From Alliaria petiolata (taxonomy: Eukaryota; Streptophyta; Magnoliopsida; Brassicales; Brassicaceae), in the NCBI GenBank assembly GCA_020283515.1, contig JAHZTW010000006.1, positions 20,666,144-20,730,143 on the forward strand: 64,000 bases of DNA, written 5' to 3'. The position numbers and the translations under genes are program-made. The first letter of the stretch is position 1, and each line of letters begins with the position of its first letter. Positions 12,453 through 24,000 of this stretch are shown one piece after another. Below the pieces are notes generated by a model. The model did no database searches, was not told the DNA's origin, and saw only the letters and a list, made by a program, of their open reading frames with translations.

Positions 12453-14080
12453 ATTTATGATGTTATCGACAATATTTTTCTCGATGTGCTAGTCTAATTT
12501 AAACTTCGCGAAAGGAAAAATTCACTTTTTATCTTGTTTAACGGTGATCATAAGCAAGTTGATAAATATACTCACGAAAAAAGGGAACAAGGAAAGATTT
12601 TTTGGCAAGGTACGGAATGTATCGTCAAATATTAATTAACATGCTTAAAGCTAAACCGTTTGAAGTTCAGATGCATCACATCAAGGTTGTGACGTAAAAG
12701 GTGATCCTTCCAATATGGGAGCTCCCAAAAGATACTCTTTATGTGCCAATTGTGAGATTTAGTATATTCGTCAGCCATGTTTACCGGTGTGTGCCAACCT
12801 TGTTATTCTTAAACAATTTTTGTTCTTTCGGTACGGGTGATGCATCAGAAGAAACCTACGATGATAATCAAACCAACATGGCTTCCTTCCATTCTTCGGC
12901 TGAAAAGCATTTGACCTATCCATACAATATGGACAAGATAATCTTCCATACGTAGTCCACCCCGATAACATTACTTACGTCGGGAAGTCACTGATGGTCC
13001 ACAATAGCACTGAACGCATATTGAAATTCTGCAGCAGCGAGTAGCCGAACATGCAAACTCCCGAATACCACAACTGTTTCAACTCATGAATCAAAGGTTG
13101 CATGAATACATCAAGTGCTCGATTCGGATGCTTAGGACCTTGCACTAGAATACTCATGAACGAAAATTATCTTTGCATGTACATTTTTGGTGGAATATTG
13201 TATGGCATCAATATGAGAGGCCATAGAGAATATTGTCTCCCACACATTTTAAATGGACTAAATCCACCAGTGCATAAGCATGCACTCATTAGCAAAGTAT
13301 GAATGTACTGTCTCAACGTTTTTCCACGCCTTTGCATCTGACGGATGCGCAACCTCTCCATATTCTGTGGAATATTGCGCATGCCATCTCATTGCTGCCG
13401 ACGTCCTTTCCGATTGATATAAGCGTTTCAATTTATCAGTGATTGACAAGTACCACATACCTTGGTATGGGACACAGGTCCTTCCAGTAGTTGCTTGATA
13501 TATCGGCTTTCCACAAAATCGACATTCTTGAAGCTCATCCTCATATTTTCATAAAATCATGCAATTGTCAATGCATACATCAATAATTTTTAATATTAAC
13601 CCAAGACCCCAACCAACCTCTATATTTCATAGTAATTCTCAGCAGAAAGATTATCAGCTGGCAATACTCTTTAATTAGTTTAGCCCACGAATCCATGCAA
13701 ATCTTATTTAGGTTATGATCACTTTTAATTATAATCATCCTAGATGTCAGTGGCAATTTAGACTGTCCTTCTCTACATCCATCGTAGATGGGGTGCTTTA
13801 CAACGTTTAACATATCATAAAACCATTTTGATTCTATGTTGAGTTCTTCCATACTATTATCAGCAAATGAAGTTGTACTTTCATAAAATGCATCTGTAAC
13901 CATATTATAAAACATATTCCCTTGTTGATATCCTTCATCGCTTCCAAATATATCATGCCCATAATTATAATTATCATTATAACTAGGCTGTTCAACACCC
14001 TGACTCGTACTACTACTTCCGGAAGAAAATAAATATAACCCATACATATCACAGACGGCAAAAAAAACCTAGTTGACATA
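12453..14080 (-). pseudogene. CACTA TNPD transposase (Transposase_21 family), N-terminal and central part
   Basis: From about 14080 the minus strand reads through a Ser- and Asn-rich N-terminus. It then shows the conserved FYDMLNVVKHPIYDGCREGQ and IKSDHNLNKICMDSWA region (about 13830-13690). After a frameshift, MRWHAQYSTEYGEVAHPSDA leads into the Transposase_21 core at 13160-12770 (SDFPTYGMLSGWTTYGRLSC, PYCMDRSNAFQ, CWFDYHRRFL), then LPYWKDHLLRHNLDVMH near 12680. After a ~182 bp interruption, HIEKNIVDNIINT ends at the LINE B junction. The protein would act at CACTA ends with the second transposase. Several frameshifts and stops are present. Confidence 0.85.
12489..12670. other. ~182 bp interruption within TNPD coding sequence
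   Basis: TNPD proteins read LDVMHIEKN without a gap. Here the LDVMH codons and the HIEKN codons are separated by this AT-rich block. It lacks GT-AG borders at the right phase on the minus strand, so an intron is not supported. A small insertion is more likely, but no clear inverted repeats are visible. Confidence 0.5.
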
Positions 14081-14984
14081 AATGGTGGTTATAATGAAAA
14101 AGTAGATGAGGCACCCTTCATTCGTTTCCAAATTTGGTAAGCAAAGTAGATAAAGAAGTAGGCTAAGACAACTATTATAAATACGTAAGAACTAATGAAT
14201 GGATAAGTAAAATCATGTTAACCTAAAAACTTGCCTCCATCTTCTTTAAGAATAGTAGAAAAAGAAAACACAAGAAACCAACATAGTATCAGAACTTTTA
14301 GGTTCTGCATGCCTTGAAGTTTGAAGAAAGAACAAGATAGAGAAAAAGCATTATTGTGTCTAAGGTTTTGTGCTCATTACAATACATAGCAGGAAGCATT
14401 ATATATTGTGTCAACAACAGTTATATGTGGGAGTCATAAAACAAATGAAAGATCTTACAACTGTGACTTTTTGATGTGATTAATGCTTTACAAGCACAAG
14501 AAAATAGGCTGGATGACATAAATGGTGGAAATGCAAAAGATGCATTAAGATTTCAGAGATTCGAAAATGTTCATAAGAAAATCCCAAACTTTCAAAAATC
14601 ATTTAGGTCGGAATCAAGAGAGAAAAAAATGGTGCATGTAGTGTGTGCAAGAGAAACAATAATAGTAATGAAGAGGATATTTCAAACAAGACAGCCGATT
14701 TTTTAGCTATAACATGTCGAAACTTTCATTAAGTTTTGCATTTATAATTTGCAAGAAAGTATATTTTTTAGGAATCAAAAATCAAAAGTTGGTGTAGTAC
14801 TAGTAGTTACCCAAAAAAAAGAAGGTTGTAGTACCAGTAAATCATTGATCACTAGACTACTAGAACAATGACTTTTAGAATTAAGGTTTTTTTTCTTTCT
14901 AAAAGTCTAACAATCAAACAATTAGGTGGAAACAGTCGACATGTTTGGTTATTTTCGATTCCAACAAAAATTTAGTTAGGCCCT
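14081..14984. other. Sparse region right of TNPD
   Basis: Probably CACTA 5' non-coding sequence at first, then unassigned. An 76-codon open frame at 14476-14706 (+; MINALQAQENRLDDINGG...) is lysine- and glutamate-rich and matches nothing I recognise. It is listed only for completeness. Confidence 0.35.
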
Positions 14985-15975
14985 GTTTATTTTTTTATCT
15001 GGATGTCAGCATCTAGATGCAACTCTCATATGCAGCATCTAGACATTATTTGTTTTGTAAACTAGTTTTTGCATTTGAATGAAAGCATCTAGATGCAACA
15101 TTGTTCGTTTGTAAAATAAATAAAAATTCTGGATGCAAATTATTTGAAATTAAAGGGTATACATTTAAATTAAATTTTTATCGATACTAAAAATAGTACA
15201 AAACAAATCATTTTAGAATAATTATTTACGAAATTTATGGGAAAACGCAGTTTTCCGGTTTTCTGGTTTTGGTGGGAAAACATAGTTTTACAGTTTTGTG
15301 GTTTTGGCACGAAAACACGGTTTTGTGGTTTCGACAGAAAACACGATTTTGTGGTTTTGGCGAAAAAACTCAGTTTGCAATATTGATGAGTTTTGGTAGA
15401 AAATGAGATTTTGCGGGTTCTGGCGGAAAAATGCAGTTTTGTGGTTATGACGAGAAAAATCAGTTTTACGGTCCAGGTGAGAAACCACAATTTTCGGTTT
15501 TGATGGAAAAATGATGTTTTACGGTTTTGACGAAAAATGTGATTTTGCGGTTTTGGCGAAAAACGCAATTTTACAATTTTGGCGGAAAAACATCACTTTA
15601 CGGTTTTGCGATTTTGGCGGAAAAACACAATTTCACGGTTTTGGCGAAAAACTGCGGTTTTGTGGTTTTTATTGAAAATTACAATTTTGCAATAAAATAA
15701 TATTTTAATGATAAATATAAAATAATATTTTAATGATAAATATAAAATATTAGTATGTAATAAGAATAATAAACATAAATTTAGTTAGGTTTCTGTCATA
15801 AGAAGTATTTTAGTCTTTTGATTTTTGAGATGCGAAATGTGCATCTAAATTCTACTTTTTTAGCATCTCAAATATCCAGATTTTTGAGATTTTTATTTTA
15901 TTTTGCATCCGAATGCTGACTCTAAATTGTTCAAATGAATAACATTTGAGCATTTGCATCCAGAATGTTTGCCTT
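14985..15975. repeat. Non-autonomous repeat element with minisatellite core
   Basis: The left edge reads TTAGGCCCTGTTTATTTTTT...CTGGATG and the right edge CATCCAGAATGTTTGCC. This gives weak inverted ends around GGC...CTGGATG. GCATCTAGATGCAA palindromes lie inside the left end and related GCATCTAAAT/GCATCTCAAA inside the right. A TTA precedes the GGCCCTG, as in Harbinger-type elements, but a matching duplication on the right is not seen. The class is therefore unproven. A 460 bp repeat array fills the middle. Confidence 0.45.
15230..15690. repeat. Degenerate minisatellite (GGTTTTGGCGAAAAA units)
   Basis: About fifteen degenerate units of roughly 25-30 bp, alternating a TTTTGCGGTTTTGG pyrimidine-poor half with a CGAAAAACAC purine half. 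The unit keeps one reading frame long enough on the minus strand to simulate a repetitive protein (KPQN..F repeats, 15170-15568), which is an artefact of the repeat. Confidence 0.8.
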
Positions 15976-16442
15976 CAGTTTTGGTTTTAAAAAAGAGTGA
16001 CGCTAGCAGCTAGGTGAAGCAGTTAATATATTTTTCTTTTCTTTTTTCTTTAAACTTTTGACATTTAAACGATGAAAAAGTACTACAAAGCTAGCAGAAA
16101 AAAATGCATTTGGAAACAAAGCCGATATAACACAAATTTTTCGGAAACAAAGCCAATAGGGAAGCACACATAACTAAGATGACAACAACAAAATCAACAA
16201 CAACAAAGGAAGCAATAGCAGCTAATGAACCATAGTCAATAAAACTGAACTGCTGAACCGAATCTTAACCACAATCTTTTTTAAAGAGCCTATAGTCGCC
16301 ATAACTATACCAAAAGCCATGGACTTGAGAAGAACCAGTACCAAAGAAAGATGTACTCCAAGCTTAAAATAACAACAAGACCAGCATAAACGAACGCCAG
16401 ACCAAGACGAGAACAGAGCCAACAACTATTTCAAACTAGCTG
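15976..16442. other. Unassigned spacer
   Basis: No gene or repeat recognised; low-complexity AACAACAA near 16180-16210. Confidence 0.4.
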
Positions 16443-17356
16443 TGTAATAACCCGTAAGAAGGACCAGAACGCGGCCAGCAAGGCCATGTGCGGCCAAAGA
16501 TGGTGGAAGCTTTTCCAAAGAGGTTAAGAAGTATTTTCATACTTGGGAATGATAAAAGAGACTAAAGGAAGCCTAAGTAGTTGAAGGAATGCAATTTGGA
16601 TCAAAGGGATTCAAATCTAGTAGACATAGCAGGCCCGAGATCGACCGTTGGGCATCTGTTCCGGCCGGAAGTGGCTAGAACGCATCTAAGATATCTACAA
16701 AGGTTTTATGAGTTTTTAATGACCAAGGGAAGCCAAAGAAAGGAAAGTTGTCAAAGAAAAGCATGAAAGAATCAAATGGAGCAGATTTTAGTCGCGTAGC
16801 CGATCCATTCGTCACACGCAACCAGGATGATCAAGTAGTGATTTGTTGTGATTAAGAATGATAAGTCAGCCTTCCAAGGGTAAGAAAGGACTTATGAGAA
16901 GCCTCATAGTCAAGGGAAAGCATGTTTGCTCGAAGGAATTCCAGTTTTCTCCTGCAATGCCTTATTGGGGCATTTTGGGCTCGTTTAAGTGATCAGAGGA
17001 GTGGAATTTGTTTTTAGGGAGATCTTGAGCGTGGCTTTGCTAAGTTAAGTCTGAAGTGAGTTAAATGGTTAAATAATAAGTTTAGTCCATAAGTTTTTCA
17101 ATAAGACCAAACGGTGTTTTCGGTGACTTGTTACGGTGCGATCGGGTGGTTTGACGGATTGGTCAGGAGAAGCACCTCGGTGACTAAGCAACTTGGCTGT
17201 CCTACTTGACGTGCTTCACCTGCTTCACCTGCTTAGGAGCCTCGTCCTGCTTCACCTGCTTGACCTGCTTCACCAGCTTGTTGATAAGTTGCCGCCACCA
17301 AGCTCTTTTCAGCGCTGACACATGGCGGATCCCGGCGACGATTAGCGGATGATGAC
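16443..17356 (+). repeat. LTR of a second Ty3-type element, left part (host of AthA)
   Basis: Begins TGTAATAACCCGTAAG, a start typical of plant Ty3/gypsy LTRs (del/Tekay-like), and runs without coding content to the AthA insertion. A short internal array of CTTCACCTG(C) units lies at 17214-17276. The five bases before AthA (ATGAC, 17352-17356) are duplicated at 30303-30307, so the LTR continues at 30308, where its TATA box sits. The lineage is inferred from the ends only. Confidence 0.6.
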
Positions 17357-18942
17357 TGATATGTCTATATTTTGCATCATTTCAGCATCCATTTAGCATA
17401 AGTTTCTCATCATTTAGGAGTCTAATATAGCATCATTGTGTTGCATTGTATCATTTAGAGTCCTAGAGTGTTTTTGCATGGTCCTTGCATGTTTTGGTGC
17501 ATTTGGAGTCTTGATCAGGTAACATGGATGCTGTGGAAGCAACAATGGAGTTGGATAGGAATGGCACAGCACTTGGAAGAGCAAGAAGTTGCCAAAAAGA
17601 TGGAGAAGAAGAATTCTGAGGACAGTTCGACGAGACGGTTCGGCGAAACTGGCCGAAACATTTCTCCAGGACGCCGGTTCGACGAGACGGTTCGGCGAAA
17701 CTGACCGAAACATTTCTCCAGGACGCCCGTTCGGCGAGGTGGTTCGACGAAGGCTGGCCGAAACTTTTCTCCAGGACGTCCGTTCGGCGAGACGGTTCGA
17801 CGAGTCACGCCGAAACTTACCCAAACGCGAGAAGACGGATCAAGGCATTGAAGCCCGGTTCGACGACACCGTTCGGCGATGCTCACCGAACCAAATGTCC
17901 AGGAGTTCGGTTCGACGTGTTGGTTCGGTGAAGCTCGCCGAAACTCTCCCAGACGAATCTTTTTTGTCTACTTTATGGGTCCCTCCTATAAATACTCTTT
18001 AGACCTAATTTTTATGCTAACTTTTATTCTCTCTTGTCTTGTCATAAACTTTTAGCCTCTTTGAGAGAAAACCTTGTATTTGCTTTGAATCTTTAAGTTT
18101 TATGCAATATCTATCTTGAACTTCTATTAATCTTTTCTCTAATCATGTTTAACCTTTCTCTTATCTTTGATTTGATGGGTTTAACTATGATTAGTGAGTA
18201 GTTCTTTAGGAACTTGGGGATGGGTTAGATTTAGGGTTTTCTAATGGTTCAATCTTGCAATCTAGGATAGATTCTTTCATCTCTCTTCTTATTAAGGTGT
18301 TCTTAATGCCAAATAGCTAATCTTTTGCTATTTGGATCATAAGCATTTCATACACCCACCAAGTGTTTGATGAAATGCTTGAACCAACTTAATAAGAGAT
18401 TTACATACCTAGCCTAAAACATCATTAGTTGTCTAGGGTGTTTATCATGCTATTAGACTTGTTATTCATGCTTGCTAATCATTTTAATGCTAAAACATCA
18501 TTAGTTCATTAGGGTGATTAGTGAAGGGATTATTGCCACACATCATGGATTAGTCTTTAATTAGTGTTCTAGGCATAGAGATAGCTTGATTAGTTGCTTA
18601 AATGATTGCAAGGTTGTCCATTTAGTTTCCCAAATCAATGATTCCATCCCTAAGTTTCGTTTTTAGTATTTTGTCAATCTTGATTAGTAGTTAATTGCGT
18701 CATTAGTACTTGATTAGTAGTAATTAAGGCTTAGTTTCATATTATTGAACTTGTAGTGTCTCTCTTAGGTTGTGGTTGCTTTTTAATTGTTGCTTGTCAC
18801 CTTAAACCTTTTAATTTAGCTTAGATTAAACTGAACTTTGTATTCTTATTGAATCATCTCCCAAGATGGATTGATACCTCAAATATTGCAATGATATGAG
18901 CAATTGAGGAATTGCTAACAAGACATAAAAAATCTTGTTTCA
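17357..18942 (+). repeat. AthA 5' LTR
   Basis: TGATATGTC...TTGTTTCA. U3 contains a tandem array at 17625-17960 built on TTCGGCGA/TCGCCGAA-like inverted motifs. The TATA box TATAAATA is at 17987-17994. The ~950 bp R-U5 leader is nearly identical to that of the 3' LTR at 29331-30050, but U3 and the block 18708-18850 differ strongly from it. Confidence 0.93.
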
Positions 18943-18945
18943 ATT

Positions 18946-18958
18946 TGGCGCCGTTGCC
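18946..18958 (+). promoter_or_regulatory. AthA primer binding site
   Basis: TGGCGCCGTTGCC, three bases after the LTR end. It matches the tRNA-Asp-type PBS used by ATHILA elements. Confidence 0.9.
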
Positions 18959-19061
18959 ATATTGGGATTCTTTGATCATTAAGATTTGAGTTTAGTTTGA
19001 GACTAAGTAATACTTTTGTGTTTATTGACCATTTCATTTTCTAGATTTCAGTTTCCCTTGG

Positions 19062-21011
19062 ATGCACCTAAGATCACAAGGAGACAACAACTTCCAAGGC
19101 TTTCAAGAGATTGATCAGTTGGTAAGGGTTGCTAAGATTGCAAGAAGGGAAGCTGCAAGGTTAGAAAGGTTGAGAATGGAAGAACAACAAAGAGTTCAAC
19201 ACCCTCCACCAGTGGCGCATGCCAACCAAGCTCATAATGGAAATGAGCAAGCTCCAAGGGGCAATGGAAACAACTTGCATGCGCCTAGACAAGGGAGAAC
19301 CATAGGGGCTGGTGATGCTCCAAATATTCACCAAAATAGATATGGTATTCAACCTCCACCGGTTCACAACAACACCTTTGAAGTGAAGCCAGCTTTCATC
19401 TCCATGGTTCAACAAGACAAATTCCATGGTTTGCCTATGGAAGATCCCCTTGATCACTTGGATAACTTTGATAGAGTTTGTGGGTTGTTCAAGATGAATG
19501 GTGTGAGTGAGGATGCTTTCAAGCTAAGACTCTTTCCCTTCTCTCTTGGGGATAGAGCAAGGCAATGGGAGAAAAACTTGCCTCAAGGTACCATCACCTC
19601 TTGGGATGAATGCAAGAAAGCTTTCCTATCTAAGTTCTTCTCCAACTCAAGGACAGCCAAGTTGAGGAATGAGATCTCTAGCTTCACTCAAAAGAACAAT
19701 GAGTCTTTCAATGAAGCATGGGAAAGATTCAAGGGCTACACTATGCAATGCCCTCATCATGGCTTCACACAAGAGTCTCTCCTAAGCACCATCTATAGAG
19801 GTGTCCTTCCAAAGATTAGAATGCTTCTTGATACCGCAAGTAATGGGAACTTCTTAGGCAAAGAAGTAGAAGATGGTTTGGAGCTTGTTGAGAATCTTGC
19901 CTTGAGTGATGGTAATTACAATGAAGACTATGATAGAGCTCCAAGGGGAAGTGAGTATGAGTCTACAAAGAAAGAGATGAAATCTCTACATGACAAGATG
20001 GACAAGCTTATGTCTTCAAATCAAAGGCATGTACATTTTGTTGAAGAGAACCAAGAGGATTGTGAGGATCAAGTTGAGTATCAAGAGGGTCAAGAGGTGG
20101 TAAATTTCGTGGGTGGCCAAGGGGGCTACAACAACTACTCAAACAACAACTATAAGGGGAATAACAACCTCTCTTATAGAAGTACTAATGTAGCCAACCC
20201 CGGAGATCAAGTCTATCCTCCACAAGCTACTCAAAACAAACCTTTTGTGCCTTACAACAATCAACAAAAGGGTTATGCACCAAGGCCTAACTACCAAGGA
20301 GGAAACCAAGGCAACTTTGGTGGGCAAAAGTTTAACCAAGGCAATGCTCCACCGGGTTTTAATCAAACTTCACAAGGTCCTCCACAAGACAATGTTCAGC
20401 TTATGCTTCAACAAATACTTCAAGGTCAAGCCAATAGTGATGCTAACATGGGAAAGAAGATTGCTGAAATTAACACAAGGATGGATTCTTCACTTAATGA
20501 ACTTGCTACTCAAATTGGGGGTCTTCAACAAAAGTTCAAGCAACTTGAGAAAGGCAAGGCTTCTAGCTCAAACTCTCAAGGCACTCTACCGGGAAAGTGT
20601 GAGGCAAACCCCAAGGAATACATCAATGTTATTACTTTGAGAAGTGGAAAGGAGTTGCCTCCAAGGACAAGTCCTTTGATCAATGAGGACATTGAAATCC
20701 AAGATGGGGAGGATAGCTTTGAAAAAGCTCAAGATGCTATAACATTTGATGATGTGTATATTGCAAAGAGAAGCAAGGAAGTGGTAAAGGAGAAGCCAAA
20801 AGAGGATGTGCAACAAAAGGAGTCCACCTTTGTTCCTCCACCTTACAAGCCTAAGCTTCCTTTCCCCGGGAGGTTTAAGAAACAATTGGTGGAGAAATAC
20901 AAGGCTATGTTTGACAAGCAAATCAATGACATTGAGCTCAAGATGCCTTTGGTGGATGCTTTTATGATGATTCCACAATATGCTAAGTTCTTGAAGGATA
21001 CCGTGGCATAA
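19062..21011 (+). CDS. AthA Gag (with protease linker)
   Basis: 649 residues starting MHLRSQGDNNFQGFQEID. The ATHILA-type Retrotrans_gag domain lies at about residues 110-290 (KFHGLPMEDPLDHLDNFDRVC, FSLGDRARQWEKNLP, FKGYTMQCPHHGF, VLPKIRMLLDTASNGNF). A Gln/Asn/Gly-rich segment (350-460) and a short helical segment (LNELATQIGGLQQKFKQLEK) follow, then a linker with KPKLPFPGRFKKQ. No CCHC knuckle is seen, as usual for this group. The TAA at 21009 interrupts KFLKDTVA, where relatives continue into protease. The pol frame is shifted by one beyond about 21075. Gag itself is intact and would form the particle. A close relative lies at 44760 in AthB. Confidence 0.93.
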   Translation: MHLRSQGDNNFQGFQEIDQLVRVAKIARREAARLERLRMEEQQRVQHPPPVAHANQAHNGNEQAPRGNGNNLHAPRQGRTIGAGDAPNIHQNRYGIQPPPVHNNTFEVKPAFISMVQQDKFHGLPMEDPLDHLDNFDRVCGLFKMNGVSEDAFKLRLFPFSLGDRARQWEKNLPQGTITSWDECKKAFLSKFFSNSRTAKLRNEISSFTQKNNESFNEAWERFKGYTMQCPHHGFTQESLLSTIYRGVLPKIRMLLDTASNGNFLGKEVEDGLELVENLALSDGNYNEDYDRAPRGSEYESTKKEMKSLHDKMDKLMSSNQRHVHFVEENQEDCEDQVEYQEGQEVVNFVGGQGGYNNYSNNNYKGNNNLSYRSTNVANPGDQVYPPQATQNKPFVPYNNQQKGYAPRPNYQGGNQGNFGGQKFNQGNAPPGFNQTSQGPPQDNVQLMLQQILQGQANSDANMGKKIAEINTRMDSSLNELATQIGGLQQKFKQLEKGKASSSNSQGTLPGKCEANPKEYINVITLRSGKELPPRTSPLINEDIEIQDGEDSFEKAQDAITFDDVYIAKRSKEVVKEKPKEDVQQKESTFVPPPYKPKLPFPGRFKKQLVEKYKAMFDKQINDIELKMPLVDAFMMIPQYAKFLKDTVA

Positions 21012-21076
21012 AGAGCAAGGGATATCCAAGGAGTTATGTTGCTTACTCAAGAGTGTAGTGCAATATTCAAAGCAAT

Positions 21077-24000
21077 GTGATACCAAAGAAGCTTGGAGAC
21101 CCCGGTTCTTTCACTATACCATGCGCCCTAGGTCCTCTTGGGTTTGAAAATTGCTTGTGTGATCTTGGAGCTAGCATCAACCTCATGCCTTATTCGGTAG
21201 ACAAGAAGCTTGGTTTCACAAAGTACAAGGAATGTAGTATCTCCCTAATTCTGGCGGATAGAAGTGTAAGAATGCCTATTGGAGTTCTTGAGGATTTGCC
21301 TCTCAAGGTTAGCAACTTCATTATTCCCACAGATTTCATGGTGCTCAAGATGGATGAGGAACCAAAGGATCCTTTGATTTTGGGAAGACCTTTCCTAGCT
21401 ACAGCTGGTGCTATCATTGATGTGAAGTATGGGAAGATTAGTTTGCATCTTGGAAAAGGAGTTGAGTTGAAGTTTGACATAAAGGAGACCTTGAGGAAGC
21501 CAACCATTGATGGTCAAGCATTTTACATTGAGACCATGGATGAGTTGGCCGATGAGTTACTAGAAGAAATAGCTCAAGAAGACCATCTTAGTGTAGCCCT
21601 CACCAAACCACATGGAGAGGATGGGTATTTGCATGAAGAAACACTAGCATACATGCAAATGCTAGATTCACGCAAGGCACTAGGTGGAGAGGAAGGTTTC
21701 ACAAGTTTGGTAGCTTCATGTGAGGGTAATGAGGAGTTGGCTCAAGACAAGGGCTCTATGAGGGTAGAGGTATCAAGTCAAGGTCAAGAGGAGAGGCTAG
21801 AGGAGCTTGGAAATGGTGAACTAGCAAGGGACCTTGATGAGGATTGGAGCGAACTCAAAGCTCCAAAGGTGGACCTCAAACCACTTCCCATTGGACTAAG
21901 GTATGCTTTCTTAGGCCCTAACTCTTCTTACCCCATCATTGTAAATGAAAACTTAAGTGATGATGAGCTCAACTCTCTCCTTAATGAGTTGAGAAAGTAT
22001 AGGAGAGCTATTGGTTACTCTTTGAGTGATATCAAGGGCGTATCTACTATGCTTTGTACTCATAGGATTCACCTTTAAAATGAAAACACTTCCTCAATTG
22101 AACATCAAAGAAGATTAAACCCAAACCGTAAGGAAGTGGTGAAGAAAGAAATTTTAAAACTTTTGGAAACTAATGTGATTTACCCTATTAGTGATAGCAC
22201 TTGGGTTTCTCCCGTGCATGTTGTCCCTAAAAAGGGAGGAATCACTGTAATTAAGAATGATAAAGATGAGCTAATACCAACTAGAACCATCACTGGCCAT
22301 AGAATGTGTATTGATTACCGAAAACTCAATGCTTCTACTAGAAAAGATCATTTCCCTCTTCCTTTTATTGATCAAATGCTTGAGAGATTGGCTAACCATC
22401 CCTTCTACTGTTTCCTTGATGGATATAGTGGGTTCTTCCAAATACCCATTCTTCCTAATGATCAAGAGAAGACTACTTTCACATGCCCTTATGGTACCTT
22501 TGCATATCGAAGGATGCCATTTGGGTTATGTAATGCTCCAGCCACCTTTCAAAGGTGCATGATGAGTATCTTCTCCGATCTTATTGAGGAAATGGTAGAG
22601 GTGTTCATTGATGACTTTTCTGTATATGGTGCCTCTTTTTCTGCTTGTCTTTCTAATCTTTGCAGGGTTCTACAATGATGTGAAGAATCTCACTTGGTGC
22701 TTAATTGGGAAAAATGTCACTTCATGGTCAATCAAGGGATTGTGTTGGGTCATAAGATTTCTGAAGATGGTATAGAAGTGGACAAGGCCAAGATAGATGT
22801 CATGATCAACTTGGCGCCACCATCAAATGTGAAAGGCATAAGAAGTTTCCTTGGGCATGCTGGGTTTTATATGAGGTTCATAAAGGACTTCTCAAAGATT
22901 GCTAGGCCTTTGACAAGACTCCTTTGCAAGTAAGTGGATTTTCAGTTTGATGGAGAGTGCTTGCAAGCCTTTGAGACAATCAAGAAAGCACTTGTGAGTG
23001 CTCCTATTGTGCAAGCACCGGATTGGAGTTTACCATTTGAGATCATGGCCGATGCTAGTGACTATGCTGTGGGAGCTGTTCTTGGGCAAAGAAAAGACAA
23101 GAAGCTCCATGTGATCTATTATGCAAGTAGGTCACTTGATGAAGCTCAAGCCAAGTATGCTACAACTGAAAAAGAACTCTTGGCTGTGGTGTTTGCTTTT
23201 GAGAAGTTTATATCTTATTTGGTGGGTTTAAAGGTGATAGTGTACACAGATCATGCTGCTTTGCGCCATATCTATGCCAAGAAGGAGACCAAGCCAAGGC
23301 TCCTTAGATGGATCTTGCTTCTTCAAGAGTTTGACATGGAGATAGTTGACAAGAAGGGGGTAGAGAATGGTGTAGCTGATAATTTGTCAAGGAAGAGGAT
23401 GGAAGATGGTTTGCCAATCAATGATTCCTTACCAGAAGAGCAGATTATGATGATCAAGAGCATTGCTAGTGTGCATGGAATTGGAAGAAAGCTTGAAGAG
23501 ATTCAAGGTCTAGAGGACAAAGCTTTGCCTTGGTATGCTGATTTTGTTAACTACTTGGTATGCAATGAAGAGCCCACTCATCTCAACACCTATCACAAAA
23601 AGAAGTTTTTGAGAGATGTGTCACACTTCTATTGGGATGAGCCTTACCTCTACAAGAGATGTGCTGATGGGATATATAGGAGATGCTTGGCACAAGAAGA
23701 GGTTGTGAGTGTGATCTTTCATTGCCATGGGTCTAAGTATGGGGGTCATTTTGCAACATTCAAGACAGCTACAAAGATTCTTCAAAGTGGATTTTGTTGG
23801 CCAACCTTGTTCAAGGACACTCATGAGTATATCAAGAGATGTGCACCTTGCCAAAGAAAGGGGAACATAAGCAAGAGAGATGAGATGCCCCAAAACCCAA
23901 TTCTAGAAGTGGAGCTGTTTGATGTATGGGGTATAGACTTCATGGGACCTTTCTCATCTTCTTATGGCAACCAATACATCTTGGTAGCTGTTGACTATGT

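Larger units (their letters stand above)
5018..14080 (-). mobile_element. Degenerate CACTA (En/Spm-type) transposon, minus strand, interrupted by LINE B
   Basis: The element is recognised from three parts in the expected minus-strand order. TNPD (Transposase_21-type) coding lies at 14080 to 12453 and resumes at 7216. A second transposase-related domain (Transposase_24-like) lies at about 6900-6300. Subterminal repeats lie at about 5080-5470. LINE B (7217-12444) sits inside TNPD. Perfect CACTA termini were not found: the left end is set approximately at a CACTG at 5018, and the right end is simply the TNPD start, so the true right end may lie further on. All coding is decayed. Confidence 0.75.

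Noticed and set aside
15170..15568. 132-codon minus-strand open frame with KPQN..F repeats
   Set aside because: It is a translation of the minisatellite; length and pattern follow the repeat unit.
16436..16440. CTAGC as left target duplication of the Tat element (matching 56787-56791)
   Set aside because: The sequence after 16440 does not resemble the Tat LTR (TGTAAGAACTAATATCC), so the five-base match is probably chance.
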